A DNA stretch of 64,000 nucleotides from Constrictibacter sp. MBR-5 (GTDB lineage: Bacteria; Pseudomonadota; Alphaproteobacteria; JAJUGE01), in assembly GCF_040549485.1 (NCBI RefSeq), contig NZ_JBEPTK010000015.1, positions 1 through 64,000 on the forward strand, read 5' to 3'. The notes beneath the pieces are model-generated. The model had not been told where the DNA came from, ran no database searches, and worked only from the letters and a program-made list of their open reading frames with translations. Shown piece by piece: positions 47,570 through 56,658 of the stretch (within the stretch, counting starts at the first letter, position 1; each line of letters starts with the position of its first letter). The position numbers were made by a program, and so were the translations under genes.

Positions 47570-48784
47570 ATGTCGGACCCGATACCTGCACCTGAACGTA
47601 TGACGCTTACGCGCGCAAAGCTCCGCGAACGTCTCGAGCAACAGATATCGGTGGCGGAGTTCGGCCGCACCGCCCTGATGGAGAGCGACATCGAGGTGGT
47701 CTTGAACGCCGCCGTGACGTGTTGCGCCGAGTCGCTCGGTGCGGAGTTCTCCAAGATCCTGGAATATGTCGCCGAGACGGATTCCTTCTTCCTGCGAGCC
47801 GGGCACGGGTGGGGCCAAGAATATATCGGCATGCGTTTCGCAGATGCCGACATGGATTCCGCCGCGGGCTTTGCGCTTCACACGGGCGAGCCCGTGATGA
47901 CGCCGGACCTTCAGGCGGAAGAACGGTTCGGGACGCCGGCTCTCCTGCGGAAGTTCAATATCCGCAGCGCCATCAACGTGCTCATCCGCGTCGAAGGCGA
48001 GAACTACGGCATCCTCGAGGTCGACAGTCCCGAGGTGGACGCGTTCGAGGAGGACGATAAGCACTTCCTGGCGAGCTTTGCAAACCACCTAGCCGCGGCG
48101 ATCGAACGGCACAGGCTGCACGACCGGCTGACCGCGGAGATGCGCCAGAGCGAGATGCTCCTCCGTGAACTCCAGCATCGCGTGAAGAACAATCTTCAGG
48201 TGGCCAACAGCCTGATCTCGATGCAGCGGCGGACGGCCACGACCGACGACGGGCGGCGCCAGTTGGACATGGTGGGCAGCCGGATCGGCGCGATGCAGGT
48301 CCTGTTCGACCAGCTCTACAAGCGCAACGAGGCGGCCGGCACGACCGACCTCAGCGCCTATCTCCGATCGCTATGCGCCAACCTGACCGATTTTCATGGA
48401 TTCGACACGCGCGGGATTCGTCTCGACATCGATATCGAGCCTCTGTCGATCGAGATCGACAGGGCGGTGCCACTCGGCCTGATCGTGAACGAGTTCATCG
48501 TCAACAGCTTCAAGCATGCTTTCACCGACGGCCATGGCTGCGTCACGGTTACGCTGAAGCGGCTGGATGAGGGACGCGCGCGGATCAGACTCGCCGACGA
48601 CGGCATCGGCTTCGAACCGCCCGCCGGCTCTATTCGCGGAACTGCCTCCGGCCTGGGTCTCACGCTGATCAATGCGTTGATGCAGCGGATCGAGGGTGAG
48701 CCGACCTGGAGCCGCCAGGGCGGCACGGCGCTCGCCATCGATTTCGTCACCGAAGGCATTGCGGCACCGACCCCGGGCGCCTGA
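47570..48784 (+). CDS. GAF-containing HisKA_2 sensor histidine kinase
   Basis: A 404-residue cytosolic kinase with no membrane segment. A GAF domain covers about residues 28-185 and would bind a small ligand or cofactor. The phosphoacceptor region is LLRELQHRVKNNLQVANSLIS (His at about 203), the HisKA_2 type common in alphaproteobacteria and the general stress response. The ATPase domain carries LIVNEFIVNSFKHAF (N box), ADDGIGFEPP (G1) and ASGLGLTLI (G2). No response regulator is adjacent. GGAGGAA lies 15 bases before the ATG. Confidence 0.9.
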   Translation: MSDPIPAPERMTLTRAKLRERLEQQISVAEFGRTALMESDIEVVLNAAVTCCAESLGAEFSKILEYVAETDSFFLRAGHGWGQEYIGMRFADADMDSAAGFALHTGEPVMTPDLQAEERFGTPALLRKFNIRSAINVLIRVEGENYGILEVDSPEVDAFEEDDKHFLASFANHLAAAIERHRLHDRLTAEMRQSEMLLRELQHRVKNNLQVANSLISMQRRTATTDDGRRQLDMVGSRIGAMQVLFDQLYKRNEAAGTTDLSAYLRSLCANLTDFHGFDTRGIRLDIDIEPLSIEIDRAVPLGLIVNEFIVNSFKHAFTDGHGCVTVTLKRLDEGRARIRLADDGIGFEPPAGSIRGTASGLGLTLINALMQRIEGEPTWSRQGGTALAIDFVTEGIAAPTPGA

Positions 48785-48814
48785 GGGCACGCCGGGTGTC
48801 GATGGGCTCGAGCC

Positions 48815-49351
48815 TTATCGGGTGACGACGCCGCACGCGATACGGCCGCCGGCATCGCCGGCCGGGTCAGACTTGTAGTCGTCCGGCTTCGCGTGAACCA
48901 CGAGAGCCGAACCGTCCTCGTCGAAGAGACTCATCTTTTTGCCATCCACCAATGTGACGCCATTGGCGAGGTACTCTGCGCGCAACTTGCCGCCGTCGGG
49001 CACGTGGATGTTGGGCAGGTCGCCCGCATGCTCGCCCTTCTCGCTTTCGAAGCCGTGATGCGCACCCGTCGGATTGAAGTGGCCGCCGGCCGACGTGAAT
49101 TCGGGCGGTTCGCACTTGCCCGTCGTGTGGATGTGAAAGGCATGAGCCCCGGGTGGCAGATTGGCCAGATCCAGTGAAAGAAGTACGCCGCGCGGCGTCT
49201 GCGACAGCATGATCGACCCAACCTCGCCACCCTTCGCGTCGGTCATCTTCGCCATCGCCTCGCCGGCGCCCTTCTCGGCGGCAACGGCAGGCGTGGCCGC
49301 GATCATTGCGGCAGCGACGGCGGGAATTATGCAGCGCGTCTTGTTGACCAT
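48815..49351 (-). CDS. sodC: Cu/Zn superoxide dismutase
   Basis: A 178-residue periplasmic enzyme with a signal peptide ending near TPAVAAEKG (about residue 25). Copper and zinc ligands are visible: HAFHIHTTGKCEPP, GGHFNPTGAHHG, GDLPNIHV (Asp) and LVVHAKPDDY, and the disulfide Cys in RIACGVV matches the one in GKCEPP. It removes superoxide in the periplasm. Start 49351 follows GAGGACGAGAC. It ends 30 bases from the convergent kinase gene. Confidence 0.94.
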   Translation of the reverse strand: MVNKTRCIIPAVAAAMIAATPAVAAEKGAGEAMAKMTDAKGGEVGSIMLSQTPRGVLLSLDLANLPPGAHAFHIHTTGKCEPPEFTSAGGHFNPTGAHHGFESEKGEHAGDLPNIHVPDGGKLRAEYLANGVTLVDGKKMSLFDEDGSALVVHAKPDDYKSDPAGDAGGRIACGVVTR

Positions 49352-49422
49352 GTCTCGTCCTCGTTTGCGTCGGTGACCCAGCAACAAGTCCACAGTCGCG
49401 TTGTTCCCGCCCCATCTGCTCG

Positions 49423-50481
49423 TCAGGGCTGCAGGACCACGCGGCCGACGATCCGCCCCTCGCGAAGATCGGCCAGTGTCGCGTTCACTTGGCGCAGGGC
49501 GCGCGTGCGTATCGGAATTGGGGGAACACGTCCTGCGCGAACCATATCCATCAGTTCGTGCATCTCCTGGAGTGATCCCACATAGGAGCCGACGACGCGC
49601 GCCATCTTCAGCGGGAACATCGCTGTGGACAGCGACAAGGCGCCGCCATACAGACCGACGATCACCAGCGTCCCGCCGCGCCGGATGCCGTCGAATCCGA
49701 ACAGCGCCGTGCCCGGAGCGCCGACGAAGTCGATGGCCGCCGCCGCCCCGCTGCCGCCGGTGGTCTCCCTCAGCTTGCGGAGGGCGCCCTCCGCGCCATT
49801 GTCGACGGCCGCGACGGCGCCGGCCGCGATCGCCGCCCTGCGCTTGTCCTCATCGATGTCCGCGACGACGATCCTGGCCGGCGTGACGGCACGCGCCATC
49901 TGCACGGCGGACAGGCCGACCCCGCCGGCACCGACGATGAGGATGCTGTCGTCGGCAGTGAGGCCGGCGGACGCCTTCTTCAGGGCACTGTATGCCGTGA
50001 CGCCTGAGCAGGCATAGGTGCAGGCCAGCGCTTCGTCGACGCCGTCGAAATCCACGAGATAGCGGGCGTGCGGGACGTGAACGCGATCCGCATACCCGCC
50101 GCCATAGCGCACGCCGAGCGTGCGCGGGGCGGAGCACAGTAGCTCCTCGCCGCGGCGGCATTCGGCACAGTCCCCGCATCCGATCCACGGGAAGACGACC
50201 CGTCGGTCGCCAATCGCCACGCCTTCTGCCTCGGGGCCGAGCGCAATGACTTCGCCGACGATCTCGTGGCCCATGGTGAACGGGAGCGACATGCCGCGGC
50301 CGCCGAGTTCGAGCCGCTTGCCTCCTCCTAGGTCGAAATAGCCGTCCCAGAGGTGGAGGTCGCTGTGGCAAACACCGCATCCGGTTACCCGAAGGAGCAC
50401 CTGCGCACCGGTCGGCTCCGGATCGGGGTACTCGCGCGGCTCGAGCGGCTTGCCGAAATCGACGATCTGCCATGCGTGCAT
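49423..50481 (-). CDS. zinc-dependent alcohol dehydrogenase
   Basis: A 352-residue medium-chain dehydrogenase with both zinc sites: catalytic GCGVCHSD (about 35-42) and GHEIVGE (about 71-77), and structural CGDCAECRRGEELLC (about 102-116). The NAD loop is GAGGVGLSAVQMAR (about 188-201). Length and motifs fit the adh class I / AdhP group oxidising primary alcohols. It is followed on the same strand by sodC but 71 bases separate them, so cotranscription is uncertain. Confidence 0.91.
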   Translation of the reverse strand: MHAWQIVDFGKPLEPREYPDPEPTGAQVLLRVTGCGVCHSDLHLWDGYFDLGGGKRLELGGRGMSLPFTMGHEIVGEVIALGPEAEGVAIGDRRVVFPWIGCGDCAECRRGEELLCSAPRTLGVRYGGGYADRVHVPHARYLVDFDGVDEALACTYACSGVTAYSALKKASAGLTADDSILIVGAGGVGLSAVQMARAVTPARIVVADIDEDKRRAAIAAGAVAAVDNGAEGALRKLRETTGGSGAAAAIDFVGAPGTALFGFDGIRRGGTLVIVGLYGGALSLSTAMFPLKMARVVGSYVGSLQEMHELMDMVRAGRVPPIPIRTRALRQVNATLADLREGRIVGRVVLQP

Positions 50482-50493
50482 CAGCGTCTCCTC

Positions 50494-51045
50494 TCAATCC
50501 TTCAAGGGGATTGGCTCACCTTCCGGAAGCGGTACACGGGCCACGTTCAGGGTCATGCCGACCAGGACGTAGTAGCCGCTCAGGCCAATGATCTCGACGA
50601 TGCCGCGTTCGCCGAAGGCTTCCTTCGTCCGCTCGTAGGTCGCGTCCGAGACGCCGTGCGTTTCGTGCAGCTCTTTGCAGAAGGTATAGACGGTGCGCTC
50701 GTCGTCCTTCTCGAACGGCGGTTCGCGTCGTTCGGCGATCGCGTCGACGATCTTCGGATCGAGGCCGCCCTTCAGCGCTAGCTTCGCATGCGCATACCAT
50801 TCGTACTGGGCCGTCCACGCCCGCGCGGTTACCAGAATCGCCAACTCCGAGAGTCGCGGCGGCAGCGACGTGTTGAAGCGCAGGAACTCTCCCAGATGCG
50901 CTGCCCGCCTCGCCAGTTCGGGGCTCCGCAGCATCGCCGGAAACGGGCCGCGCGCCCCGCCCCGGGGGCCCGACGCGATCGTGTCGCGGATCTCGCGTTG
51001 CTCCGGCGACAACGCGTCCTCGGAAAGTTCGGGCAGGCGGTTCAT
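50494..51045 (-). CDS. carboxymuconolactone-decarboxylase-like protein
   Basis: A 183-residue cytosolic protein of the carboxymuconolactone decarboxylase/AhpD-like helical family. LSELAILVTARAWTAQYEWYAHAKLALKGGLD is the core helix pair with the Glu-His motif; the CxxC found in AhpD peroxidases is missing, so it is not an alkylhydroperoxidase. VEIIGLSGYYVLVGMTLNVARVPLPEG closes the domain. It is 12 bases from the alcohol dehydrogenase start and probably cotranscribed. The reaction is not known. Confidence 0.84.
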   Translation of the reverse strand: MNRLPELSEDALSPEQREIRDTIASGPRGGARGPFPAMLRSPELARRAAHLGEFLRFNTSLPPRLSELAILVTARAWTAQYEWYAHAKLALKGGLDPKIVDAIAERREPPFEKDDERTVYTFCKELHETHGVSDATYERTKEAFGERGIVEIIGLSGYYVLVGMTLNVARVPLPEGEPIPLKD

Positions 51046-51117
51046 CGGCGTTCCCCATGCTTTGTGTCGCGTTCTGGGAACAGTAGCATACGCGCCACGT
51101 TCGACTATGCCGGCAGG

Positions 51118-52245
51118 ATGCGAAGGCGGGATTGGTTCATGAAAAGATGCGGTGCGGCGGTCGTGGCGTTTTGGGCCATGGCCTCATCGGCCGGCGCGGT
51201 CACGAGTGCGGTCGCAGCCCAGGGCGCGCCCGTCATCGGCGGCAGCGGCGCAGCCGCGGGCGGGGCGGTCGTCGCGCCGCGGTCGTCGGCGGCAGTCGAG
51301 GACGGCGTGCGGCCGGTGCCCGATCCCGGCGGCATCATCAACTTCGTCATCGAGAATGACTCGATCGCCGGGACGGACCAGCACTACACGAACGGCTTCC
51401 GCTTCTCTGTCTTGACCTCGGAGTGGTCGATTCCGGAGTGGCTCGAACGTGGCGCAAATTTCCTGCCCTTCTTCGATTATTCGGGCAACAAGCGCATCAG
51501 CTACGCCTTCGGGCAGAGCATGTTCACCCCGAACGACATCACGATTTCAAATCCGCCGGACGGCGAGCGGCCTTATGCCGGCTGGCTCTACGGCAGCATC
51601 GGTCTGGTGTCCGATACCGGCTCGCGGCTCGACAACCTGCAGCTGACGCTTGGCATCGTCGGGCCATACTCCGGCGCCAAGGACACGCAGAAGATCGTTC
51701 ACGAACTGATCGGCTCGCCTGATCCGAAGGGCTGGGCGACGCAGCTCAAGACCGAGCCCGGCGTGGTTCTGAGCTACGAGCGCAAGTGGCGCGGCCTCCT
51801 CCCGGCGCTGTCGGACAATCCGACCGGCCTGGCGGTGGATGCGACGCCCCACGCCGGCGTCAGCCTCGGCAACATCTATACCCATGCCAATTTCGGCCTG
51901 ACGCTGCGCGTCGGCCAGGACCTGCCGGCCGACTACGGCCCGCCACGGGTGCGGCCGAGCCTGCCGGGATCCGACTTCTTCGTTCCGAGTGAGCGGTTCG
52001 GCTGGTACCTGTTCGCCGGAGTGGACGGCCGTGCAGTCGCCCACAATATTTTCCTGGACGGCAACACCTGGAAGGACAGCCGCAGCGTCGACAAGGAGTA
52101 CTTCGTCGGCGAACTTCAGGCTGGTCTCGTCGTCACGTTCGCGAACATGCGACTAGGTTACACCCATGTCCTGCGCTCGAAGGAGTTCGAGACACAGGAC
52201 GGCTTCGACGAATTCGGTGCGCTGACCTTCGGTTTCAGGTTCTAG
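51118..52245 (+). CDS. lpxR: LpxR-like lipid A 3'-O-deacylase (outer membrane)
   Basis: An outer-membrane beta-barrel enzyme of the LpxR (DUF2219) family, which removes the 3' acyloxyacyl chain from lipid A. A signal peptide ends near TSAVAAQG (about residue 35). The motif NFVIENDSIAGTDQHYTNGFRFS (Asn-Asp pair near residue 78) contains the catalytic region; GERPYAGWLYGSIGLVSDTG follows and the protein ends with the amphipathic FGALTFGFRF strand typical of outer-membrane barrels. Start 51118 or ATG 51139, the latter with GGCGGGA upstream. It converges on spt, 8 bases away, at the edge of the ceramide operon. Confidence 0.85.
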   Translation: MRRRDWFMKRCGAAVVAFWAMASSAGAVTSAVAAQGAPVIGGSGAAAGGAVVAPRSSAAVEDGVRPVPDPGGIINFVIENDSIAGTDQHYTNGFRFSVLTSEWSIPEWLERGANFLPFFDYSGNKRISYAFGQSMFTPNDITISNPPDGERPYAGWLYGSIGLVSDTGSRLDNLQLTLGIVGPYSGAKDTQKIVHELIGSPDPKGWATQLKTEPGVVLSYERKWRGLLPALSDNPTGLAVDATPHAGVSLGNIYTHANFGLTLRVGQDLPADYGPPRVRPSLPGSDFFVPSERFGWYLFAGVDGRAVAHNIFLDGNTWKDSRSVDKEYFVGELQAGLVVTFANMRLGYTHVLRSKEFETQDGFDEFGALTFGFRF

Positions 52246-52253
52246 GGCGGGGC

Positions 52254-53459
52254 TCAGGCCGACGTCGTGGGTTGCAGCAGGTCCATGTCCTTCGCGACCT
52301 GTCGGAACGTGTCGCAGATCCGTGTAATCTGCTCCGGCGTCTGGGCGGCGGAGACGCTGCAGCGCAGCAGGGAGGTGCTGTTGGGCGTGCCGGGCGGAAT
52401 GGCGAGATTGACGTAGACGCCAGCGTCGAACAGGCGGTTCCAGAAGGCGACCGCGAGTTCCACTGTCGGCACGCGGACTGCGACGATCGAACTCGGCGGT
52501 GCAGTGAGCTGCAGGCCGAGGCTGCTGAGGCCGTCGTGCAACGCGTGAGCATTGCGCCAGAGATTGCTCCGAAGTTCGGGCCGGCTGCGCAGTTCGTGCA
52601 GGCACGCGGACGCGGCCGCCAGATTTGCCGGTGAGAGCGAGGCAGTGAACATGTAGGGCCGGCTCGAGAGGCGGAGCATTTCGAAGCCGGGATGGTTGGA
52701 GGCGGCGAAGCCGCCCATTGAACCGAGGCTTTTGCTGAAGGTGCCGACGATGAAGTCGACCTCATCCAGCACGCCCGCCTGCTCGGCTACGCCGCGCCCC
52801 GAGGGGCCAAACACGCCGACGGAATGCGCCTCGTCCGCCAAAAGGTATGCGCCGTGGCGGCGCTTGACCTCGACGAACTCGGCGAGCGGCGCCACGTCGC
52901 CGAACATCGAATAGAGGCCTTCGATGATCACCAGCTTGTTCGAGCCCGGCGCCAGCCGCTCCAGACGCTTATCCAGGTCCGCCGGGGAATTGTGCCGAAA
53001 GCGAATGACGGTGGCGCCGCTGAGCCTGCACCCGTCATAGATGCTGGCGTGGCAGTCGGCATCTATGAGGATTGTGTCGTCCGGACCGGCCAGGCCTGCG
53101 ATCGTGCCCAGATTGGCTTGGTAACCCGTCGAATATACGAGCACAGAATTCATCCCGAGGAAGTCGGACAACTCCCGTTCGAGCGACTGGTGCAGGTCGT
53201 ACGTCCCGTTCGCGACCCGGGAGCCCGTCGTTCCGGTACCGTGTTGGGCTATCGCGTCTTGCGCGCGCTTGATGCAGGCGGGATCGAAGGTGAGGCCGAG
53301 ATAATTATTGGTGCCGGCCAGCAGGATACGACGCCCGCCTGAGAGCGCTTCGGTCGCCGAAACGATCTCGTCCATGCAGACGCCAAAGGGGTTCGCGCCG
53401 GCGCTCGCCAGCCTCTCCCGCAGTTCTGGGAGGTGGCCGAACTTGTCGAACAGGTCCAT
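52254..53459 (-). CDS. spt: serine palmitoyltransferase
   Basis: A 401-residue PLP-dependent alpha-oxoamine synthase that joins an acyl thioester to serine, giving 3-ketosphinganine, the committed step of sphingolipid synthesis. Seen: NNYLGLTFDPACI, GTGTTGSRVANGTYDLHQ, HASIYDGCRLSG (stacking His), DEAHSVGVFGPSGRG and the PLP lysine in GTFSKSLGSMGG. It could in principle be a KBL or aminolevulinate synthase relative, but the neighbours (acyl carrier protein two bases away, CerR, AasR) match the ceramide operon of Caulobacter. Last gene of that operon. Confidence 0.9.
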   Translation of the reverse strand: MDLFDKFGHLPELRERLASAGANPFGVCMDEIVSATEALSGGRRILLAGTNNYLGLTFDPACIKRAQDAIAQHGTGTTGSRVANGTYDLHQSLERELSDFLGMNSVLVYSTGYQANLGTIAGLAGPDDTILIDADCHASIYDGCRLSGATVIRFRHNSPADLDKRLERLAPGSNKLVIIEGLYSMFGDVAPLAEFVEVKRRHGAYLLADEAHSVGVFGPSGRGVAEQAGVLDEVDFIVGTFSKSLGSMGGFAASNHPGFEMLRLSSRPYMFTASLSPANLAAASACLHELRSRPELRSNLWRNAHALHDGLSSLGLQLTAPPSSIVAVRVPTVELAVAFWNRLFDAGVYVNLAIPPGTPNSTSLLRCSVSAAQTPEQITRICDTFRQVAKDMDLLQPTTSA

Positions 53460-53461
53460 GT

Positions 53462-53734
53462 CTACTTTGCGCCGCTGAGTTGGTGGATGGCTTCGACGAG
53501 GTTGCCGACAGTCCGGATCTCGGAAATCAGATTCATCGGAAACGAAATACCGTATTCGTCCTCGATCTCCATGATCAGGTCGAGGACAGCAACCGAATCG
53601 ATCTCGAGGTCGGTGGTGATGTGGGTCTGGCGCGTTATGGTGATGGCGCGCGCGTTGAAGGGCGCAAGCAGTGCGCACATGCGCGCGAAGACCGGATCGT
53701 CTTGCGTTTCCGGGCGTGTGGCCACTGGATTCAT
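53462..53734 (-). CDS. acpR: dedicated acyl carrier protein (AcpR-like)
   Basis: A 90-residue acyl carrier protein: the phosphopantetheine serine lies in DLEIDSVAVLDLIMEIEDEYGI, with the acidic helix expected of carriers that dock to acyl ligases and synthases. The central and C-terminal regions (SFPMNLISEIRTVGNLVEAI) also fit. Start 53734 is the most likely; longer frames reach 53806. It lies between cerR and spt, two bases before spt, and in Caulobacter the equivalent protein hands the acyl chain to serine palmitoyltransferase. Confidence 0.86.
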   Translation of the reverse strand: MNPVATRPETQDDPVFARMCALLAPFNARAITITRQTHITTDLEIDSVAVLDLIMEIEDEYGISFPMNLISEIRTVGNLVEAIHQLSGAK

Positions 53735-53759
53735 CGTGCTCGTCCCATGATCCGAATGC

Positions 53760-54707
53760 TTAGAGCCAGTCATTGTCGGCATACCAACGAAAGGTCTGTG
53801 CGACACCTTGGCCGAGCGCGACCCGCGGCCGCCAGCCGGTCGCGCGCATCAGCGGCCCGGCGCCGCAGGCCCAGTCGATATGGTAGAGTTCACGCACCTT
53901 TCCAGGATAAACCATCGGTGCGCCGCCGGTCAGATTGGCCACCACGCCGTTTGCCGCGGCGACCGTCTGCATGAGCCGACGGGGCACCGCTATCATCCGG
54001 ACGCGCCGCTGCAGATGGCCAGCGGCTGCGGCCGCCATGTCGTTCCACGTGTAGCCGTCGGGCGCGGTGTCCGAGACGTCGAAGATCCCGCGGGCATCGG
54101 ATTCCACCAGTGCGGTCACCGCCTCGCCGAGGTCGTCGCGGTAGATCGCCGAGAAGCGCGCGCCGGGAACCGCAGGCACTGCCAGCCAGCCGTGCCGCAT
54201 CATCCGAAAGAGCGGAAGAGTCGCGCGATCACCGGGCCCATAAACCAGGGGAGGACGCACCGCGCACCAATCGAGCCCCGGCATCCTGGCCAGGGCGTCT
54301 TCCGCCGCCCGCTTGCTGGCGGCGTAGGGGGAGAGGCCGGGTTGTCGTGCTGCCAGGGAAGACACGAGCACCAGCCGCGCTCCGTACTCGGCACAGAGTT
54401 CGCCGAGCACGGCCGTCGCATCCGCATTGATCTGGTGAAAAGCGGCTGCAGTTGGAGCGCGCACGGCGCCGGCGCAGTGCACGAGGACCGAGCATCCCTC
54501 GACCAATCGTGCCAGGGAGAGCGGATCCTGAAGCGTGCCTTGGACCACCTCGGCGTCCGCTTCCAGGGTCCGATCAGCGCGGCGCGCCAGCGCCCGGACC
54601 CGAGTGTCCCGCCGCCGCAGTGCGGCGACGATGCCGTGTCCGACGAAGCCGGTCGCGCCGGTGACGGCGACGATCGCGGTGGAAGAGGCTGTCGGGGCGG
54701 GCGTCAT
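53760..54707 (-). CDS. cerR: NAD-dependent epimerase/dehydratase, CerR-like ketone reductase
   Basis: A 315-residue extended SDR with VTGATGFVGHGIVAALRRR at the cofactor loop, the Ser in LVSSLAARQPG and YAASKRAAED (Tyr, Lys). SAIYRDDLGEAVTALV marks the substrate part. In Caulobacter the corresponding protein, CerR, reduces the keto group of the sphingoid intermediate, and here the gene sits in the same place, between the acyl ligase and the carrier protein. By fold alone it could also be a sugar-nucleotide epimerase; the context decides. Confidence 0.84.
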   Translation of the reverse strand: MTPAPTASSTAIVAVTGATGFVGHGIVAALRRRDTRVRALARRADRTLEADAEVVQGTLQDPLSLARLVEGCSVLVHCAGAVRAPTAAAFHQINADATAVLGELCAEYGARLVLVSSLAARQPGLSPYAASKRAAEDALARMPGLDWCAVRPPLVYGPGDRATLPLFRMMRHGWLAVPAVPGARFSAIYRDDLGEAVTALVESDARGIFDVSDTAPDGYTWNDMAAAAAGHLQRRVRMIAVPRRLMQTVAAANGVVANLTGGAPMVYPGKVRELYHIDWACGAGPLMRATGWRPRVALGQGVAQTFRWYADNDWL

Positions 54708-54762
54708 GGATGCCGGCCGGATGCGCGCAGGAGGGGCCGGCGCGGTGGCGCCCACGACAGTC

Positions 54763-56517
54763 CTAGCCTTCGGCCGCCAGCTTCAGGCCGGCATCGCGGT
54801 AGCCCGGCGTATAGACGCCCGCCAGATAGTTCGCGCGGGTGCCGGCGCGGCTGAGCTTGCCGGAGGATGTGTGGGGCAGGCTGTGCGGCGGTGCCAGCAC
54901 GATGTTCGCCTCGATGCCGACGCTGTCTCGCACCATGGCGTGCACCTGACGGCGCAGCCTGTCCCGGGCCGCTGGTTCCGACAGGCGGCACTGCACGACG
55001 ACCACCACCGCCTCGTCGCCGTCGCTGCCGACGACGGAGAAGGCGGCTGCATCGCCCTGGCGCAGGCCCGGAAGACGCTCCACCGACCACTCGATGTCCT
55101 GGGGCCAGATGTTCCGGCCGTTAGAGATGATCAGGTCCTTGCTGCGCCCCGTGATGACCAGTTCGCCGTCGACCATGTAGCCCAGATCGCCGGTATCCAG
55201 CCAACCATCTCCAGCAAAGGCAGCGTTCGTCGCTTCCTGATCGCGGAAGTAACCGGACATCAGGCTGGGGCCACGAATCAGTACCCGGCCGACCTCGCGT
55301 TCGGCACGCGCTTCGCCGCGATCGTCGACGATCCGCAGTTCGTGGCCGCTCATCACGCTGCCGCAGACCACGAAGGTGCGGCCCTCGTCGCCGGCCTCTG
55401 GGCCGACGGGCACCGCTTCGCCGGAGGTGGCAAGGATTTCGCGGTCGATGGTATCCGTGCGGAAATTCTCGGAGAGCGGTGCGAAGGTGACTGCCAGCGT
55501 CGATTCTGCGAGGCCGTAGCTCGGCACGAATGTGGATCGCCGGAAGCCGTTGCCCCCGAAGGTGTCGACGAAGCGGTCGAGGACGTCCGCTCGCACCATG
55601 TCGCCACCGATGCCCGCGACACGCCAGGACGAGAGGTCGAGGTCTGCCGCCGCGCCGTTCGCTGCCCGCCTTGCGCAGAGGTCGTAGCCGAACGAGGGGC
55701 TGAAGGCGACGGTGCCGCGATTGCGGGCGATGAGCTGCAGCCAGGCCAGCGGCCGGCGCGCGAAGTCCATCGTCGACATGTAGTCGATGGTGATCTGGTT
55801 CAGCATCGGCGTGAAGCAGAAGCCCACCAAGCCCATATCGTGATAGAGCGGTAGCCAGGAGATGCAGCGGTCGCCTGGGGTCAGCGAGAGGCCGTAGCGG
55901 CTGATCGCGCCGGTGTTGGCGAGGGCGGAGCGCTGCGTCACCAGCACGCCCTTCGGGGCGCTCGTGCTGCCGGACGAGTACTGGATGTAGCAGGGGTCGT
56001 CCTTGCCGGGTGTCCGCAGTTCACCCGTTTCCGGCAGCGTCGCGAAATCGTCCGGGCCGCCGATATGCGGCACGATATCGCCCGCCGCCTCTTCGAGCAT
56101 CGCCACCAGTTCCGGGGGGGCCACCGCCATCGCAGCGTCGGCGCTCTCCAGCATGCGCCGGAGCTGCCGGACGTAGGATTCGCGCCCACCGAGATTGACC
56201 GGCAACGGCAGCGGCACCGGAATCAGCCCGGCATACTGACAGCCGAAGAAGAAGGTGTGGAATGCCGCGGACGTATCGGCGACCAAGCCGACGCGGGCAC
56301 CCCGCTCCAGGCCGAGCCCGACGAGGCGCCGCGCCAGCGCGACGCTTCGCTCGCGCAGTTCCGCGTAGGGGAGCGCGAGTACGAGCTCGCCCCGAACCGA
56401 ATAATAGTTGTATCCGGTCTCCCCGCGGGCCGCATAGTCGAGGCCTTCGGTGAGGGTTTCGAAGCGGCAGGCGACATGGGGCAGGGTCGCGTTGATCGTC
56501 GGTGTGGGAGCGTTCAT
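54763..56517 (-). CDS. aasR: fatty acyl-AMP ligase / acyl-AcpR synthetase (AasR-like)
   Basis: A 584-residue acyl-adenylating enzyme of the fatty acyl-AMP ligase class. AMP-binding motif YIQYSSGSTSAPKGVLV lies near residue 185, LPLYHDMGLVG near 224, YGLAESTLAVTF near 347, and GWLDTGDLGYMVDGELVITGRSKDLII in the hinge. FAAL-type ligases load fatty acids on acyl carrier proteins rather than CoA. In Caulobacter, AasR acylates AcpR for ceramide synthesis, and here it is the first gene of the operon. Start 56517 is preferred; ATG 56607 is an alternative. Divergent promoter space (56518-56781) follows. Confidence 0.87.
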   Translation of the reverse strand: MNAPTPTINATLPHVACRFETLTEGLDYAARGETGYNYYSVRGELVLALPYAELRERSVALARRLVGLGLERGARVGLVADTSAAFHTFFFGCQYAGLIPVPLPLPVNLGGRESYVRQLRRMLESADAAMAVAPPELVAMLEEAAGDIVPHIGGPDDFATLPETGELRTPGKDDPCYIQYSSGSTSAPKGVLVTQRSALANTGAISRYGLSLTPGDRCISWLPLYHDMGLVGFCFTPMLNQITIDYMSTMDFARRPLAWLQLIARNRGTVAFSPSFGYDLCARRAANGAAADLDLSSWRVAGIGGDMVRADVLDRFVDTFGGNGFRRSTFVPSYGLAESTLAVTFAPLSENFRTDTIDREILATSGEAVPVGPEAGDEGRTFVVCGSVMSGHELRIVDDRGEARAEREVGRVLIRGPSLMSGYFRDQEATNAAFAGDGWLDTGDLGYMVDGELVITGRSKDLIISNGRNIWPQDIEWSVERLPGLRQGDAAAFSVVGSDGDEAVVVVVQCRLSEPAARDRLRRQVHAMVRDSVGIEANIVLAPPHSLPHTSSGKLSRAGTRANYLAGVYTPGYRDAGLKLAAEG

Positions 56518-56640
56518 CTCTATGACTGTTTGGTGAAACGGCTCGATTTGGGGTAGATAACGCACGGTCGGGGGTGGTGGTACGTCAAAATCCGGCGGTG
56601 CAAGCATGGTGCCGTCGTAGCGGTGCTACCTTCTGCGACC

Positions 56641-56658
56641 TGTTGCGGATCGGCAACA
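56641..56658. promoter_or_regulatory. operator-like dyad in the divergent aasR promoter region
   Basis: TGTTGC, six bases, GCAACA: an exact dyad lying halfway between the aasR start (56517) and the barrel gene start (56782), 124 bases from each. A regulator binding there could control the ceramide operon and the outer-membrane gene together. The factor is unknown. Confidence 0.35.

Noticed and set aside
46073-48088. 671-codon frame antisense and overlapping gpt, the enolase-superfamily gene and the kinase
   Set aside because: No motif, overlaps three clear genes in other frames.
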